Shown piece by piece: positions 16,901 through 27,436 of a stretch of DNA of 64,000 nt. The DNA is taken from NCBI GenBank assembly GCA_963778895.1, contig CAVZVZ010000007.1, forward strand, positions 62,001 through 126,000, read 5' to 3'. This DNA comes from CAVZVZ01 sp963778895 (lineage in GTDB: Bacteria > Actinomycetota > Acidimicrobiia > Acidimicrobiales > Acidimicrobilacustridaceae). A program made the position numbers and the translations under genes. Numbering within the stretch: position 1 is the first letter of the stretch; each line of letters begins with the position of its first letter. The notes below the pieces were generated by a model. The model had not been told where the DNA came from. It made no database searches and was given only the letters and a program-made list of their open reading frames with translations.

Positions 16901-18497
16901 CTTCGGACTCGGGAACGCTCTCCTCGTCGGGGCGATGGTTCGGCAGACCGCCCGTGAAGAAGAGAGCGGCGACCGCTATGAATCCCGCGATCAACAGGCC
17001 AGCCTTCAGGGCGACCAGCTGCGCCTCCTCGTAGTCCTGGACCAGGGCGTCGGTCGACGCGGGATCGACACCATTGTCTCCCGCGGCCTGACGCACCGCG
17101 TCGGACGACACGAAGCTCACACCGTTCGCGACCTCGACGCTGACCGCCTGCTCGATGTCCTCGCTCACGCGTGGGTCGTCGTCGATCTTCTGGACGAACG
17201 TGCTCGTGAGGCCGGTGAGCACGACCGCCCCGATCAGCGCGACACCGAGCGCCGAGCCGAGCTGCTGCGAGGTGTACTGCAGCCCGCCCGCTTCGCCACG
17301 GTCGTTGTCGCCGACCGCCGACTGCGCCACGTTCCCCAGTTGAGACGCCATGAGGCCCAAACCCACGCCGAGCAGGCCCATGGCGATCGCGAAGGGCACG
17401 GACTCGAGGTCGGGCTTGATGTTGGTGAGCAACATTCCGATCGCGACGACGAGCACGAGCAGCCCGGCTCGGATGATGCGTCGCGGCGCGAAGCGAGCGG
17501 CGAGGGCCGACCCCGCCATCGAGGTGATGAACATGGTGACCGAGACGGGAAGCATCTTGATGCCGGTGTCGAGAGCGTCGAGACCTTGCACGAGCTGCAG
17601 GTAGAGCGGAATCGCGAAGAACACTCCCATCAAGATCAAGTTCTGCGAGAGGAACATCTCGAGCCCTGATCGCAGTGCAGAGATCTTCAAGAGAGCGAGG
17701 TGAACCAGTGGATCGCGCCCGACGGCTTCGCGGTGGTGCTGCCACAGCACGAAGAACCAGAGCACCACGCCGCCCGCGAGGACGACGAAGGGGGTCAGCG
17801 AGAAGCCGAACGGCTCGACCGGCGAGTTCTTCGGCTGGATCCAACCCCAGGTGCTGGCCTGCAACACCCCGAGCACGATCAGACCGAGCCCGAGGGATGA
17901 GAGCACGGAGCCCAGCCAGTCGATCTCGGGCTTGCGACCCGGCAGCGGCGCATCGACGAGGAGCTTGACCATCGCGAGGATCGCGCCGACGAGCACGACC
18001 TCACCCACGAAGACGTAGCGCCACGTGAACTCCGTGGTGACCCACCCGCCGAGGATCGGGCCGACGGCGATGCCCGCGCCGGCGACGCCGCCGATGACGG
18101 CGTAGGCAACTACTCGGTCCTTGCCCGAGTAGTTCCCGGCGATCAGCGCGGCGAGTGCAGGCAACACCAAGGCGGCGCCGATGCCCTCGAGTACCGACCA
18201 ACCGATCGCCAATGAAGCGACGGACCACGATGCCGCGGTGAGGGCCGAACCGCATGCGTAGATGACCAGCCCCACGATGAACGCCCGGCGACGCCCGAAG
18301 CGGTCACCCAACTTCCCTCCGGTGATCATGAGCATGGCCATGACCAGCGAGTAGAAGGTGATGACGGCCTGGATGACCGTGACCGTCGTGTCGAAGTCCA
18401 CCGTCAGCTGGCTGATCGACACGTTCATGACGGCCTGGTCGAGGACCATCAGGAACTGGGCCAGACCCAGGATCACCAACGGTCCCCACTTCTTCAT
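16887..18497 (-). CDS. MFS transporter, DHA2 (14-helix drug:H+ antiporter) family
   Basis: A 536-residue exporter of the EmrB/QacA type. The first helix is followed by LDQAVMNVSISQLTVDF, a DHA2 hallmark, then GGKLGDRFGRRRAFIVG (MFS motif A), and the antiporter motif C region VAGAGIAVGPILGGWVTTE. About 14 hydrophobic segments can be counted. The ATG at 18497 is supported by GAGGAGG upstream; an in-frame GTG at 18521 is possible. The C-terminal tail is acidic. It exports unknown compounds using proton motive force. It is separate from kdpE by 67 bases, in the same direction. Confidence 0.88.
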   Translation of the reverse strand: MKKWGPLVILGLAQFLMVLDQAVMNVSISQLTVDFDTTVTVIQAVITFYSLVMAMLMITGGKLGDRFGRRRAFIVGLVIYACGSALTAASWSVASLAIGWSVLEGIGAALVLPALAALIAGNYSGKDRVVAYAVIGGVAGAGIAVGPILGGWVTTEFTWRYVFVGEVVLVGAILAMVKLLVDAPLPGRKPEIDWLGSVLSSLGLGLIVLGVLQASTWGWIQPKNSPVEPFGFSLTPFVVLAGGVVLWFFVLWQHHREAVGRDPLVHLALLKISALRSGLEMFLSQNLILMGVFFAIPLYLQLVQGLDALDTGIKMLPVSVTMFITSMAGSALAARFAPRRIIRAGLLVLVVAIGMLLTNIKPDLESVPFAIAMGLLGVGLGLMASQLGNVAQSAVGDNDRGEAGGLQYTSQQLGSALGVALIGAVVLTGLTSTFVQKIDDDPRVSEDIEQAVSVEVANGVSFVSSDAVRQAAGDNGVDPASTDALVQDYEEAQLVALKAGLLIAGFIAVAALFFTGGLPNHRPDEESVPESEVSSP

Positions 18498-18564
18498 CCC
18501 GTCATCCTCCTCGTCCGCCACGTAAGTCAGGGAGGAGTATGACCCCTTCAAGAAGGTGTTGGGT

Positions 18565-19239
18565 TCAACCTTCGAAGCGGTAGCCCATACCTGGTTCGGT
18601 GAGGAAGTATCGCGGCTGGGATGGGTTCGGCTCGAGCTTGCGGCGGATCTGCGCCAGGTAGAGACGCAGGTAGTTCGTCTCGCTCTCGTACTGGGGCCCC
18701 CACACCTCTTGGAGCAGCTGGCGCTGACCCACGAGCTTCCCGGGGTGTTTCACCAATACTTCGACGATGCCCCACTCGAGCGGCGTGAGGTGCACGTCGT
18801 CGCCGTTTCGTTCGATGCGCTTCGCCGCGAGGTCGATGGTGAAGTCGGGCGTTGTCACCACCGCGACCTCGTCCTGTGGCGTACCGCGTCGCAGAGCCGC
18901 GCGAAGACGTGCCAGCAACTCGCCCATCGAGAACGGCTTGGTGACGTAGTCGTCGGCGCCGGCGTCGAGAGCTTCGATCTTGTCGGTGTCGTCCTCGCGG
19001 ACCGTCAGCATGATGATCGGCACCGACGACCAGCCGCGAAGTCCGCGCACCACCTCGATGCCGTCGACACCCGGGAGACCGATGTCGAGGATCACCGCGT
19101 CCGGGTGCCGATCGGCGGCGAGCGTGAGCGCTTGCTCCCCAGTCGCGGCCTGGTCGACCTCGTAGCCACGCGCGCGCAGGTTGGTGGCCAACGCCCGACG
19201 GATCTGGGCCTCGTCGTCGACCACCAGCACACGAGTCAT
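18565..19239 (-). CDS. kdpE: KdpE, OmpR-type response regulator
   Basis: A 224-residue response regulator. The receiver domain has the acidic pocket VVDDE, the phosphorylatable Asp about residue 52 in VILDIGLPGVDG, and Lys about 101 in DDYVTKPFS. The C-terminal winged helix includes LTPLEWGIVEVLVKHPGK and ETNYLRLYLAQIRRKLEPNP, typical of KdpE. The ATG at 19239 overlaps the kdpD stop by four bases. It activates kdp transcription when K+ is low. Confidence 0.92.
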   Translation of the reverse strand: MTRVLVVDDEAQIRRALATNLRARGYEVDQAATGEQALTLAADRHPDAVILDIGLPGVDGIEVVRGLRGWSSVPIIMLTVREDDTDKIEALDAGADDYVTKPFSMGELLARLRAALRRGTPQDEVAVVTTPDFTIDLAAKRIERNGDDVHLTPLEWGIVEVLVKHPGKLVGQRQLLQEVWGPQYESETNYLRLYLAQIRRKLEPNPSQPRYFLTEPGMGYRFEG

Positions 19240-21756
19240 GGCGACCCGGACCCGTTGCCTGTGCCTGCGCACGGAAGCGAGATGGTGGCGGTCAGGCCGC
19301 CGCCCGGTGTGTCGTCCAGCTCCAGCTCGCCACCCATTGCGCGCACGAAGCCACGGGCCACCGCGAGTCCGAGCCCGACGCCGGTGTCGGTGCCGGTGTC
19401 GCCGAGGCGCTGGAACGGCTCGAAGATCCGGTCGCGCATGATCGCCGGCACTCCGGGACCCGAGTCGATCACGCGCAGGTCGATGTGGGCGCCGAACGCA
19501 CCGGCCTCGAGGCGCACCGGCTGAGTGGGCGGCGAATACCGCAGCGCGTTGGTGACCAGATTGGCGAGTGCCCGTTCGAGCAAGGCGGGATCGGCGAGCA
19601 CCTGGGGGAGTGTTTCAGGAACCGTGAGCTCCAGGCGATTGCGCGACGCCAGGCCGGCGAGCGCGAGGGGCACGACCTCTTCGAGACCCACCGATTGGAT
19701 CTGGGCGCGAACTGCACCTGCTTCCAGGCGACTCATGTCGAGCAGGTTGCCGACCAGTCGGTTCAGACGGTCCGTCTCTTCGTCGATCGTGTAGAGGAAG
19801 TCCAGCCGGTCGTCGCTCGACCATTCGACGTCTTGTTCGAGCAGGCTCGTCGCCGCGGCCTTGATCGACGACAGCGGGGTGCGCAGGTCGTGCGACACCG
19901 CCCGCAAGATGGCCGTACGCAGATAGTCGGCCTCGGCCAAGGCGCTGGCCGACGCAGCCTGTGCGGCCAGGCTGCGATGAGCCAGGGCGGCGTCGAGTTG
20001 GGCGACGAACACCTGGAGGACTCGCCGGTCCTCCGCCGGCAACCCAGGGCCCACGAGCACGAGCTGAGCGTCATCGACCAGGTCGAGCTTCTCGTAGCCA
20101 TCGGGACTAGTGGGGATCGGTGAACCGCTGCTCGAGTCGACATGCCACCCATCGGCTTCTCGTCGCAGTACGGCGGCGGCATCGAGCCCGAACGTCGATC
20201 GCAGGTGAGCCAGCAACCCATCGAGCGAGTTGGGTTCGCCGACCAGGCCACCGGCGACGCGCGCCAGGGCCTCGGCTTCGGCCCGCGCTCGCAGCGCGTC
20301 GGCGGAACGGCGAACGACGACGCTGACCAGTTGGCCCACGATGATCGCGACTGCGAAGAACACGATGATGGCAACGACGTTGGACGTCTCGGTGATGGTG
20401 AACGTGTAGAAGGGCGGGGTGAAGTACCAGTTCACCAACAACGAGGCGGCCGCCGCAGTGACCAACGCGGGCAGACGCCCGCCGACGGCGGCGACGATGA
20501 TGACCAGCAACAGGTACAGCACCATGTCGGCGGGTAGCGTGAGATGCGTGCGTAGGTGATGCAACACGAAGGTGAGCAGAGGTGCGCCGACGAGGCCGAT
20601 CACCCAGCCGGCGACCCGCCGGCGCCTGTTGAGCGTCGGGAGGCGTCGCTTCATCGGGAGACGTCGTTGGGGCGAGTCCTCGTCGGCGTCGTAGCTGATG
20701 ACGTGAACGTCGATGGGACCCGAGTCGCGCAGCACCCGGTTGATGACCGAGCCCTGCGTCAGCTCGTTCAATCGCGAGCGTCGGGTCGCGCCCATCACCA
20801 GCTGCGTCGCGTTCTCGCTGCGCGCGAACTGGGTGAGAGCCTCGGCCACCTCCGCTGCCGACGACCTCGTGGTACTCACCGCCGAGGTCGGCGAGAAGCT
20901 GACGATGCCGAGCCAACAGTTCGCTGGGCGGTCCCGACAGACCGTCCCCGGATTGCACGTGCACCCCGAGCAGTTCGCCGTGCGAGCGCTGCGCCATGCG
21001 AGCCGCCCGGCGGATGAGTTGCTCACCGCTCGGCGCGCCGGTCACGGCCACGACGACCCGCTCGCGGGTCTCCCATTGCTCGGAGATCCCGTGCGTGGCG
21101 CGATATTGCTCGAGGGCTTCATCGACTTGATCGGCAACCCACAGCAGCGCGATCTCGCGGAGCGCAGCCAGGTTGCCGACCCGGAAGTAGTTGGCCAGCG
21201 CGGCGTCGACCTTCTCGGGTTTGTAGATGTTGCCGTGGGCCATGCGCCGGCGCAGCGCCTCGGGCGTCATGTCGACCAGCTCGATCTGGTCCGCTTTGCG
21301 CACGACCTCGTCGGGGATCGTCTCGCGTTGCTTGACCCCCGTGATCTCCTCGACGACGTCGTTCACCGACTCGAGGTGCTGGATGTTCAGTGAGGTGATC
21401 ACGTCGATGCCGGCGTCGAGCAGCTCTTCGACGTCCTGCCACCGTTTGCCATTGCGGGACCCAGGCACGTTCGTGTGGGCGAGCTCGTCGACGAGCGCAA
21501 CCGCCGGGTGCAGCTCGAGGATGGCGTCGATGTCCATCTCTTCGAACTCGGCGTCGCGATAGGTGATCTTGCGACGGGGAACCACCGGCAGATCGCGGAG
21601 CTGTTCGGCGGTACTCGGCCGGCCGTGCGTCTCGACGTAGCCGACGATCACGTCGGTACCTCGGTCGCGGCGACGCCAGCCCTCGTTGAGCATGGCGAAG
21701 GTCTTGCCGACGCCGGGCGCGGCACCGAGGTAGATACGAAGGTGACCGCGCGCCAT
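19236..21756 (-). CDS. kdpD: KdpD, potassium-sensing histidine kinase (one frameshift)
   Basis: An approximately 840-residue membrane sensor kinase. Its N-terminal KdpD domain has GAAPGVGKTFAMLNEG (Walker A) and VDELAHTNVPGSRNGKRWQD, followed by a universal-stress-type domain. Four transmembrane helices of the DUF4118 type, a GAF-like region, the H-box AVSHDLRTPLSSIKAA and ATPase boxes NALRYSPP and DSGPGVP complete it. Frame changes once near 20850: LGGEYHEVVG continues as EVAEALTQFARSENATQ in the next frame, and removing one base in a CC pair restores it. It is otherwise full length. It works with KdpE. Confidence 0.88.
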
Positions 21757-21766
21757 GGTCGAGAGT

Positions 21767-22450
21767 CTACGAACCGCCGTCAGAGAGCTGGTCGAGTGCC
21801 AGATTCAACGAGAGCACGTTGACGCCCTTCTCACCGAGGAACCCGAGCGAGGCGCTCTCGGTGTGCTGATCGACGAGGTCGAGCACCTGGCTCACCGGCA
21901 GCCCGCGCACTCCGGCGACGCGTACCGCTTGGATCTTGGCGTTGGCGACCGAGATCATCGGGTCGAGCCCGGATGCGGACGAGGTGACGGCGTCGACAGG
22001 GACCGCCACATCAGCGGCAAGCCCGTTGGCCTCGCGGTAGGCGTCGACGCGTTGTTGCACACCGTCGGCGGTTTCGTCGGTGTCCGGGGTTGCCGGATCG
22101 TCGGCGGTGCCGTACAGGAAGTCCTGGTTCGTCGGACCGAAGTTCGATCCGCCGCTGTTCGCGGCCGAGTAGTCGGAAGGGTCGGCAGGCTGGCCGTTGT
22201 CATCGAGTGACCCTGATGCCAGGGCCCCCGCGGCGGACGGGCGGGTCTGGAAGTACTTGTCCTCGGTGAACGACTGGCCGAGCAGCGACGAGCCGACGAC
22301 CTGACCGTTCTCCTTCACGAGCGACCCGTTGGCCTTGTCGTTGAACAGCCCGAGCGCCACCCCGGTCATGAAGACCGGGTAGACGAGACCGCAGATGACC
22401 GTGATCACGGCGAAGATGCGAAGAGCGGGCAGCAGTTGACGGCGCATCAT
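21767..22450 (-). CDS. kdpC: KdpC, K+-transporting ATPase subunit C
   Basis: A 227-residue KdpC with an N-terminal membrane helix (LRIFAVITVICGLVYPVFMT) and the conserved block GSSLLGQSFTEDKYFQTRPS. The C-terminal DPMISVANAKIQAVRVAGVR and SLGFLGEKGVNVLSLNLALD are family signatures. The long acidic insert (DDPATPDTDETADG) is typical of actinobacterial forms. The start ATGATG overlaps the kdpB stop. It is an accessory subunit of the high-affinity K+ pump. Confidence 0.93.
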   Translation of the reverse strand: MMRRQLLPALRIFAVITVICGLVYPVFMTGVALGLFNDKANGSLVKENGQVVGSSLLGQSFTEDKYFQTRPSAAGALASGSLDDNGQPADPSDYSAANSGGSNFGPTNQDFLYGTADDPATPDTDETADGVQQRVDAYREANGLAADVAVPVDAVTSSASGLDPMISVANAKIQAVRVAGVRGLPVSQVLDLVDQHTESASLGFLGEKGVNVLSLNLALDQLSDGGS

Positions 22451-24544
22451 TTCACTCCCAATGCGGTGATGATCAGATCGATGAGCTTGATGCCGACGAA
22501 GGGGGCGATGATGCCGCCGACGCCGTAGATCAGGATGTTGCGGCGCAGGACGGCGGCGGCACCCTCGGCGCGGAACTTGACCCCCCGAAGCGCCAACGGA
22601 ATCAGCCCGACGATGATCAGCGCGTTGAAGATCACCGCCGAGAGGATCGCCGATTGCGGCGTGGCCAACTTCATGATGTTGAGCGTGTCGAGCGCCGGGA
22701 ACACGCCCACGAACATGGCCGGGATGATGGCGAAGTACTTGGCTACGTCGTTGGCGATCGAGAAGGTGGTGAGCGAGCCGCGAGTGATGAGGAGCTGCTT
22801 ACCGATCTCGACGATCTCGATGAGCTTGGTCGGGTTCGAATCGAGGTCGACCATGTTGCCGGCTTCCTTGGCGGCCTGAGTGCCGGTGTTCATGGCGACA
22901 CCCACATCTGCTTGCGCGAGCGCGGGCGCATCGTTGGTGCCGTCACCGGTCATGGCGACCAGGTATCCACCGTGCTGCTCGCGTTTGATCAGCGCGAGCT
23001 TGTCCTCGGGTGTGGCCTCGGCGAGGAAGTCGTCGACGCCGGCCTCGTCGGCGATGGCCTTGGCCGTGAGCGGGTTGTCGCCGGTGATCATCACGGTCCG
23101 GATGCCGATGCGCCGCAGCTCGTCGAAGCGTTCACGCATGCCGTGCTTGACCACGTCCTTCAGCTGGATCACGCCCAAGGCCCGCGTACCTTCGACCACG
23201 GCGAGGGGCGTGCCGCCCTGGCCTGCGATGGCGTTGGCCTCGATCTCGAGTTCGGGTGGCACGGTGCCGCCCTGCTTCTCGCACGTAGTTGATGACCGAG
23301 TCGACCGCACCCTTGCGGATGACGCGGCCATCAGCGGTGTCGACACCGCTCATGCGGGTCTGTGCGGTGAACGCCACGAGCGTGGCGCCCTGCAGGTCGC
23401 GCTCGCGCAGTCCGTACTTCTCTTTGGCCAGCACCACGATCGAGCGTCCTTCGGGCGTCTCGTCGGCCAGGCTCGAGAGCTGGGCGGCGTCGGCGAGCTC
23501 GGCTTCGGTGACGCCGGGCATCGTGATGAATGCCGCCGCCTGGCGGTTGCCGAGCGTGATCGTTCCCGTCTTGTCGAGCAACAGCGTCGAGCAGTCGCCC
23601 GCCGCCTCGACGGCGCGGCCGCTCATGGCCAGCACGTTGCGTTGCACGAGCCGGTCCATGCCCGCGATGCCGATGGCGGAGAGCAACCCGCCGATGGTCG
23701 TGGGGATCAGGCAGACCAGCAGCGCGACGAGCACGATCAGCGACTGTTCGCCACCGGAGTAGATGGCGAACGGCTGCAGCGTGACGACGGCGAGCAGGAA
23801 GATGAGCGTCAGCCCGGCGAGAAGGATGTTGAGCGCGATCTCGTTCGGTGTCTTCTGCCGGTTTGCACCTTCGACCAGCGCGATCATGCGGTCGAGGAAC
23901 GTCTCACCGGGCTTGGCGGTGATCCGAACGACGATCTGATCGGACAGGACCCGAGTGCCCCCGGTGACGGCGGAGCGGTCGCCGCCCGACTCACGGATGA
24001 CGGGTGCAGACTCGCCGGTGATCGCCGACTCGTCGACGCTGGCGATGCCGTCGATCACCTCACCGTCACCGGGGATGAGCTCACCGGCCGCGACGATGCA
24101 TTCGTCGCCGACCTGGAGCTGGGGGCTGGGTACTTGTTCGAGCGCGCCACCTTCGCGTCGCACCAAGGCCACGGTGTCCGAGCGCGCCTTGCGGAGCGAG
24201 TCGGCTTGGGCTTTGCCTCGGCCCTCGGCCATGGCCTCGGCGAGGTTGGCGAACAAGACGGTGAACCAGAGCCACGCCGCGACCAGTCCGGCGAAGACGT
24301 TCTCGTGGGCCGTGGACGACATCGAGGTCCCGGAAGAAGATGAACGTGGTGACGACGCTGCCGACCTCGACGACGAACATGACCGGGTTCCTGGCCATCT
24401 TCCTGCGGGTCGAGCTTGATGAGACGCGTCGACGCTCGCCCGTCGGACGATCTGTGGATCGAACAGCGATCGCTTCTCCTTCTTGAGCGGATCGCTGGTG
24501 TGAGGTGCGGGTGCAGGGTCCGCCGTTTCCAATTCGGTGCTCAT
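22447..24544 (-). CDS. kdpB: KdpB, K+-transporting ATPase catalytic subunit (several frameshifts)
   Basis: The P-type ATPase subunit that powers K+ uptake. Readable blocks are KRSLFDPQIVRRASVDASH, MARNPVMFVVEVGSVVTTFI, VDESAITGESAPVIRESGGD, the phosphorylation motif LLLDKTGTITLGNRQAAAF and the hinge VAMTGDGTNDAPALAQADVG. The pieces lie in different frames, with breaks near 24410 (probably two), 24325 and 23278. Each needs only a single-base change, and family sequence resumes directly. The ATG at 24544 begins MSTELETADP, giving about 700 residues, the normal KdpB size. Confidence 0.9.
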
Positions 24545-24554
24545 TTCAGGCTCC

Positions 24555-26267
24555 TCAGATGCCCAGCTGCTCGACGATGGGGCCGAGCGCAAGAACGGGG
24601 AAGTAGGTCAGACCGACGACGATCAGCACGACGCCGACGAGCAGGCCGGCGAACAGCGGGGTTCCGGTCGGGAACGTTCCCGCCGACGCGGGCACGGGTT
24701 GCTTGCGGACCAGCGAGCCGGCGATGGCCAAGGCGGGGACGATGAGCAGGAACCGGCCGACCAACATGGCCAGACCGCCCGTCACGTTGTACCAATCGGT
24801 GTTGCCGGTGAGCCCGGCGAAGGCCGACCCGTTGTTGTTGGCCTGCGATGTGAACGCATAGGTGATCTCGGTCAACCCATGGGGTCCCGGGTTGAGCGTG
24901 GATCCGACGGCAGCTGGGATGACGACGGACGCTCCCGCGAACGCCGAGGATCGCGATCGGCACCGCCAGGATGTAGAGCACCACGAGCTTCATCTCGGGT
25001 GCTTGGATCTTCTTACCGAGGTACTCGGGCGTTCGGCCGACCATCAAACCGGCGATGAACACCGCGAGTAGGACGAAGATCAGCATGCCGTACAGCCCTG
25101 AGCCGACCCCTCCCGGGCTCACCTCGCCGAGCATGATGTTCACCAGCGGAACCGCGCCGCCGCGGGGGGTGTAGCTGTCGTGCATCGAGTTGACCGACCC
25201 CGTGGACGTGCCGGTGGTCGAGGCGGCGAACAGACCCGATGCGATCGGGACCGAACCGGATCTCCTTGCCTTCGAAGTTCCCGCCCGATTGATCGGACGT
25301 CACTTGTTGGGTCGCGCCCACCGCGGTCAGGTTCGGGTTGCCGGCTGTCTCCCACCACATGGCGAGGCCGGCCGCGGAGATCCAGAGGACGAACATGGCC
25401 GCGAAGATCACCCAGCCCTGTTTCTGATCGCCGACCAGTCGGCCGTACGCGTAGGTGAGTGCGAAGGGAATGAGCAACAACGTGAAGATCTCCATCCAGT
25501 TCGTGAACCCGTTGGGGTTCTCGAAGGGATGGGAGGAGTTGGCGTTGTAGGGCCCGCCACCGTTGGTGCCGAGCTCCTTGATGGCCTCTTGACTCGCGAT
25601 CGGACCGCCGGGAACGGCCTGGTTCGCGCCCTCGACCGTGGTAGCCGATGGTGAATCCGTGGAAGTTCTGCACGACGCCTTGGCTCATCAGCACCACGGC
25701 GAAGACGATCGTGAGCGGCATGAGCACGCGGAACGTGGCTCGGGTGAGGTCGACCCAGAAGTTGCCGATCGTCCCGCCGCGGCGGCGGATGAGTCCGCGA
25801 ATCAGCGCGACCACGACGGCCAGGCCAACCGCCGCCGATACGAAGTTCTGAACGGTGAGTCCGGCCATCTGCGTGAGATGGCTCATCGTCGATTCACCGG
25901 AGTAGTTCTGCCAGTTCGTGTTGGTGATGAAGCTGGTCGCGGTGTTCCACGAGAGGGCTTGCGGAACGTTGACCGCGCCCGTCGGGTTCAACGGCAGCCA
26001 CTCTTGGACCCGTTGCAACAGGTACAGGCCGAGCACCGAGATGGCGCTGAAGGCCAGCAGGCTGAGGGCGTAGATGTTCCAGCGCTGTTCGCGCTTGGGG
26101 TTCACGCCGCTGAGTCGATAGACGAACCGCTCGATCGGACCGAAGAACCGATCACCGGGGGCCTCGCCGCCACCGAAGACCGCGGCCAGATACGGCCCGA
26201 GCAATCGCGTGCCGATGACGAGTGCGACGATCAGCGAGATCAGTTGTATCCAGTTCGCGACCGTCAT
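24555..26267 (-). CDS. kdpA: KdpA, K+-binding/translocating subunit (three frameshifts)
   Basis: The potassium channel-like subunit, about 570 residues and ten or more helices. It starts MTVANWIQLISLIVALVIGT. K+-filter regions include ATSFITNTNWQNYSGESTMS near residue 110 and, after frame changes, VNIMLGEVSPGGVGSGLYGM and FTSQANNNGSAFAG. Breaks lie near 25640, 25247 (an extra G in GGG) and 24940. Single-base removals reconnect known KdpA sequence (for example RFGP to ASGLFAAS). It ends 10 bases before kdpB and begins one base after the kdpF stop. Confidence 0.9.
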
Positions 26268-26268
26268 G

Positions 26269-26358
26269 TCAGAACCTCTCGGGTGAGACGAGCGCGGCCA
26301 CGAGATACACCGCGACCAGCAGAGCGATCACGAGACCGATGATGTTGTCTGCGGTCAT
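26269..26358 (-). CDS. kdpF: KdpF, small K+-ATPase-stabilising peptide
   Basis: A 29-residue single-helix peptide, MTADNIIGLVIALLVAVYLV followed by AALVSPERF. It matches the KdpF pattern of one membrane helix ending in a short PERF-type tail. It sits directly upstream of kdpA (one-base gap) and its ATG overlaps the previous stop (ATGA), exactly the order expected for kdpFABC. It is thought to stabilise the KdpABC complex. Confidence 0.9.
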   Translation of the reverse strand: MTADNIIGLVIALLVAVYLVAALVSPERF

Positions 26359-26507
26359 GGCGCCACGTCCTCGAGAGTCGCCGGCTCGTCGTCGACGGCG
26401 AGATCGTGATCCGAGTCCGGCCCGATGATGTGGTCGCAGATCTTCACGAAGCCAGCGGCCAGCGCGAAGAACGCGATCGTGATGGCGATGAAGAGCAGGT
26501 CTGCCAC
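26355..26507 (-). CDS. Small membrane protein encoded ahead of kdpF
   Basis: A 50-residue protein starting at GTG with a strong AGGAGG site: one hydrophobic helix (ADLLFIAITIAFFALAAGFV) followed by KICDHIIGPDSDHDLAVDDE and an acidic tail. Comparable small proteins precede kdpF in other actinobacteria, but no function is established to my knowledge. It is translationally coupled to kdpF. It could be an extra accessory peptide of the Kdp complex (inference). Confidence 0.75.
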   Translation of the reverse strand: MADLLFIAITIAFFALAAGFVKICDHIIGPDSDHDLAVDDEPATLEDVAP

Positions 26508-26532
26508 GGTTCCTCCTGGGTTATTGCGGTGT

Positions 26533-27282
26533 CTACGACGTCGCGCTCGGCCTTGACCGAGCGGCGAGCGCCAAAGCGAGCTGATCAGCGAGGACGATGG
26601 CGACATGGCGTTGGTCGCTGGGGACGCCCACGTCCGGCAGCGGCGTGCACACGAGATAGCCGAACGAGCGGTCACCGAGGTGCACGGGAAGCGCCACCCC
26701 ACCTCTCGGAAGCTCGAATCCACCGTTGCTGTAGCGAAGCTCGGTATTCGGGATCGTGCCTTGCGCGGCCATCACCGGCACACCCGGGAGCGCGTCCGTT
26801 CGAAACGTGCAATCGGTCAGCCGGAGCAGCGACAGGAGCTCGGCTCGAACGGCCGAGATGATGTCGTCGGGGTCAGCGCCCCGCGCGGCGAGCTCCGCCA
26901 CCCGCCACACCCGCTCGACGTCGGTGTGTCTGTCGATGGCAACTCGCTTGCGCTTGTGGGCGAGCACGGCGACTTGCCCGACGACCAGACCGATCGCGAG
27001 CAACAGGAGCGTGGTGACGACATCGTCCGATGACTTGATACGCAGCTCGAGATAGGGCTGTGTGTGGAAGAAGTCGAATCCGAGCGCGGCCCCGACGGCT
27101 GCACCGGCACCGGTCCATCGCCCGCCGAAGAATCCACAGAGAACGATGACAAGCACGAGTGCGAGCGCGATGTTGGCGTTGTCGACCACATCGCGAAGTG
27201 GCACCAGCGCGAGTGCCGCCATGATCGTGACGCCCGCTCCGATTGCCGCCCCGGCTGGTGAGTCGACCGGATTCCTCTCCAT
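26533..27282 (-). CDS. DUF4118/GAF-like sensor protein linked to kdp
   Basis: A 249-residue protein that resembles the membrane-plus-GAF middle of KdpD without the kinase. It has several N-terminal helices (DNANIALALVLVIVLCGFFG, DDVVTTLLLLAIGLVVGQVA), then a soluble domain with RLTDCTFRTDALPGVPVM and VALPVHLGDRSFGYLVCTPL. It lacks H-box and ATPase motifs, so it cannot phosphorylate. It is the first gene of the kdp run, so it may be an extra sensor input (inference). Confidence 0.75.
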   Translation of the reverse strand: MERNPVDSPAGAAIGAGVTIMAALALVPLRDVVDNANIALALVLVIVLCGFFGGRWTGAGAAVGAALGFDFFHTQPYLELRIKSSDDVVTTLLLLAIGLVVGQVAVLAHKRKRVAIDRHTDVERVWRVAELAARGADPDDIISAVRAELLSLLRLTDCTFRTDALPGVPVMAAQGTIPNTELRYSNGGFELPRGGVALPVHLGDRSFGYLVCTPLPDVGVPSDQRHVAIVLADQLALALAARSRPSATS

Positions 27283-27405
27283 GGGACAGGTCTAGCCCGA
27301 GGGCCATGCACCGAGAAGGGTCCTTACGCCTTATCTACGCGGGCCCGCCTGGCCTTTACGGCTTGTTGACGCGGTTTCGCCTCCTGCCGGCGCGATGGGC
27401 CAGAA

Positions 27406-27420
27406 TAGAACCCGGTTTCA
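27406..27420. promoter_or_regulatory. Shared 15-base operator-like element (copy 2)
   Basis: TAGAACCCGGTTTCA lies 16 bases before the P450 start, with a central AACC-C-GGTT dyad. The element at 16029-16043 matches at 13 of 15 positions. The nearby TetR gene (29649) is a candidate binder. Confidence 0.45.
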
Positions 27421-27436
27421 CCTCGGAGGACTGCAC

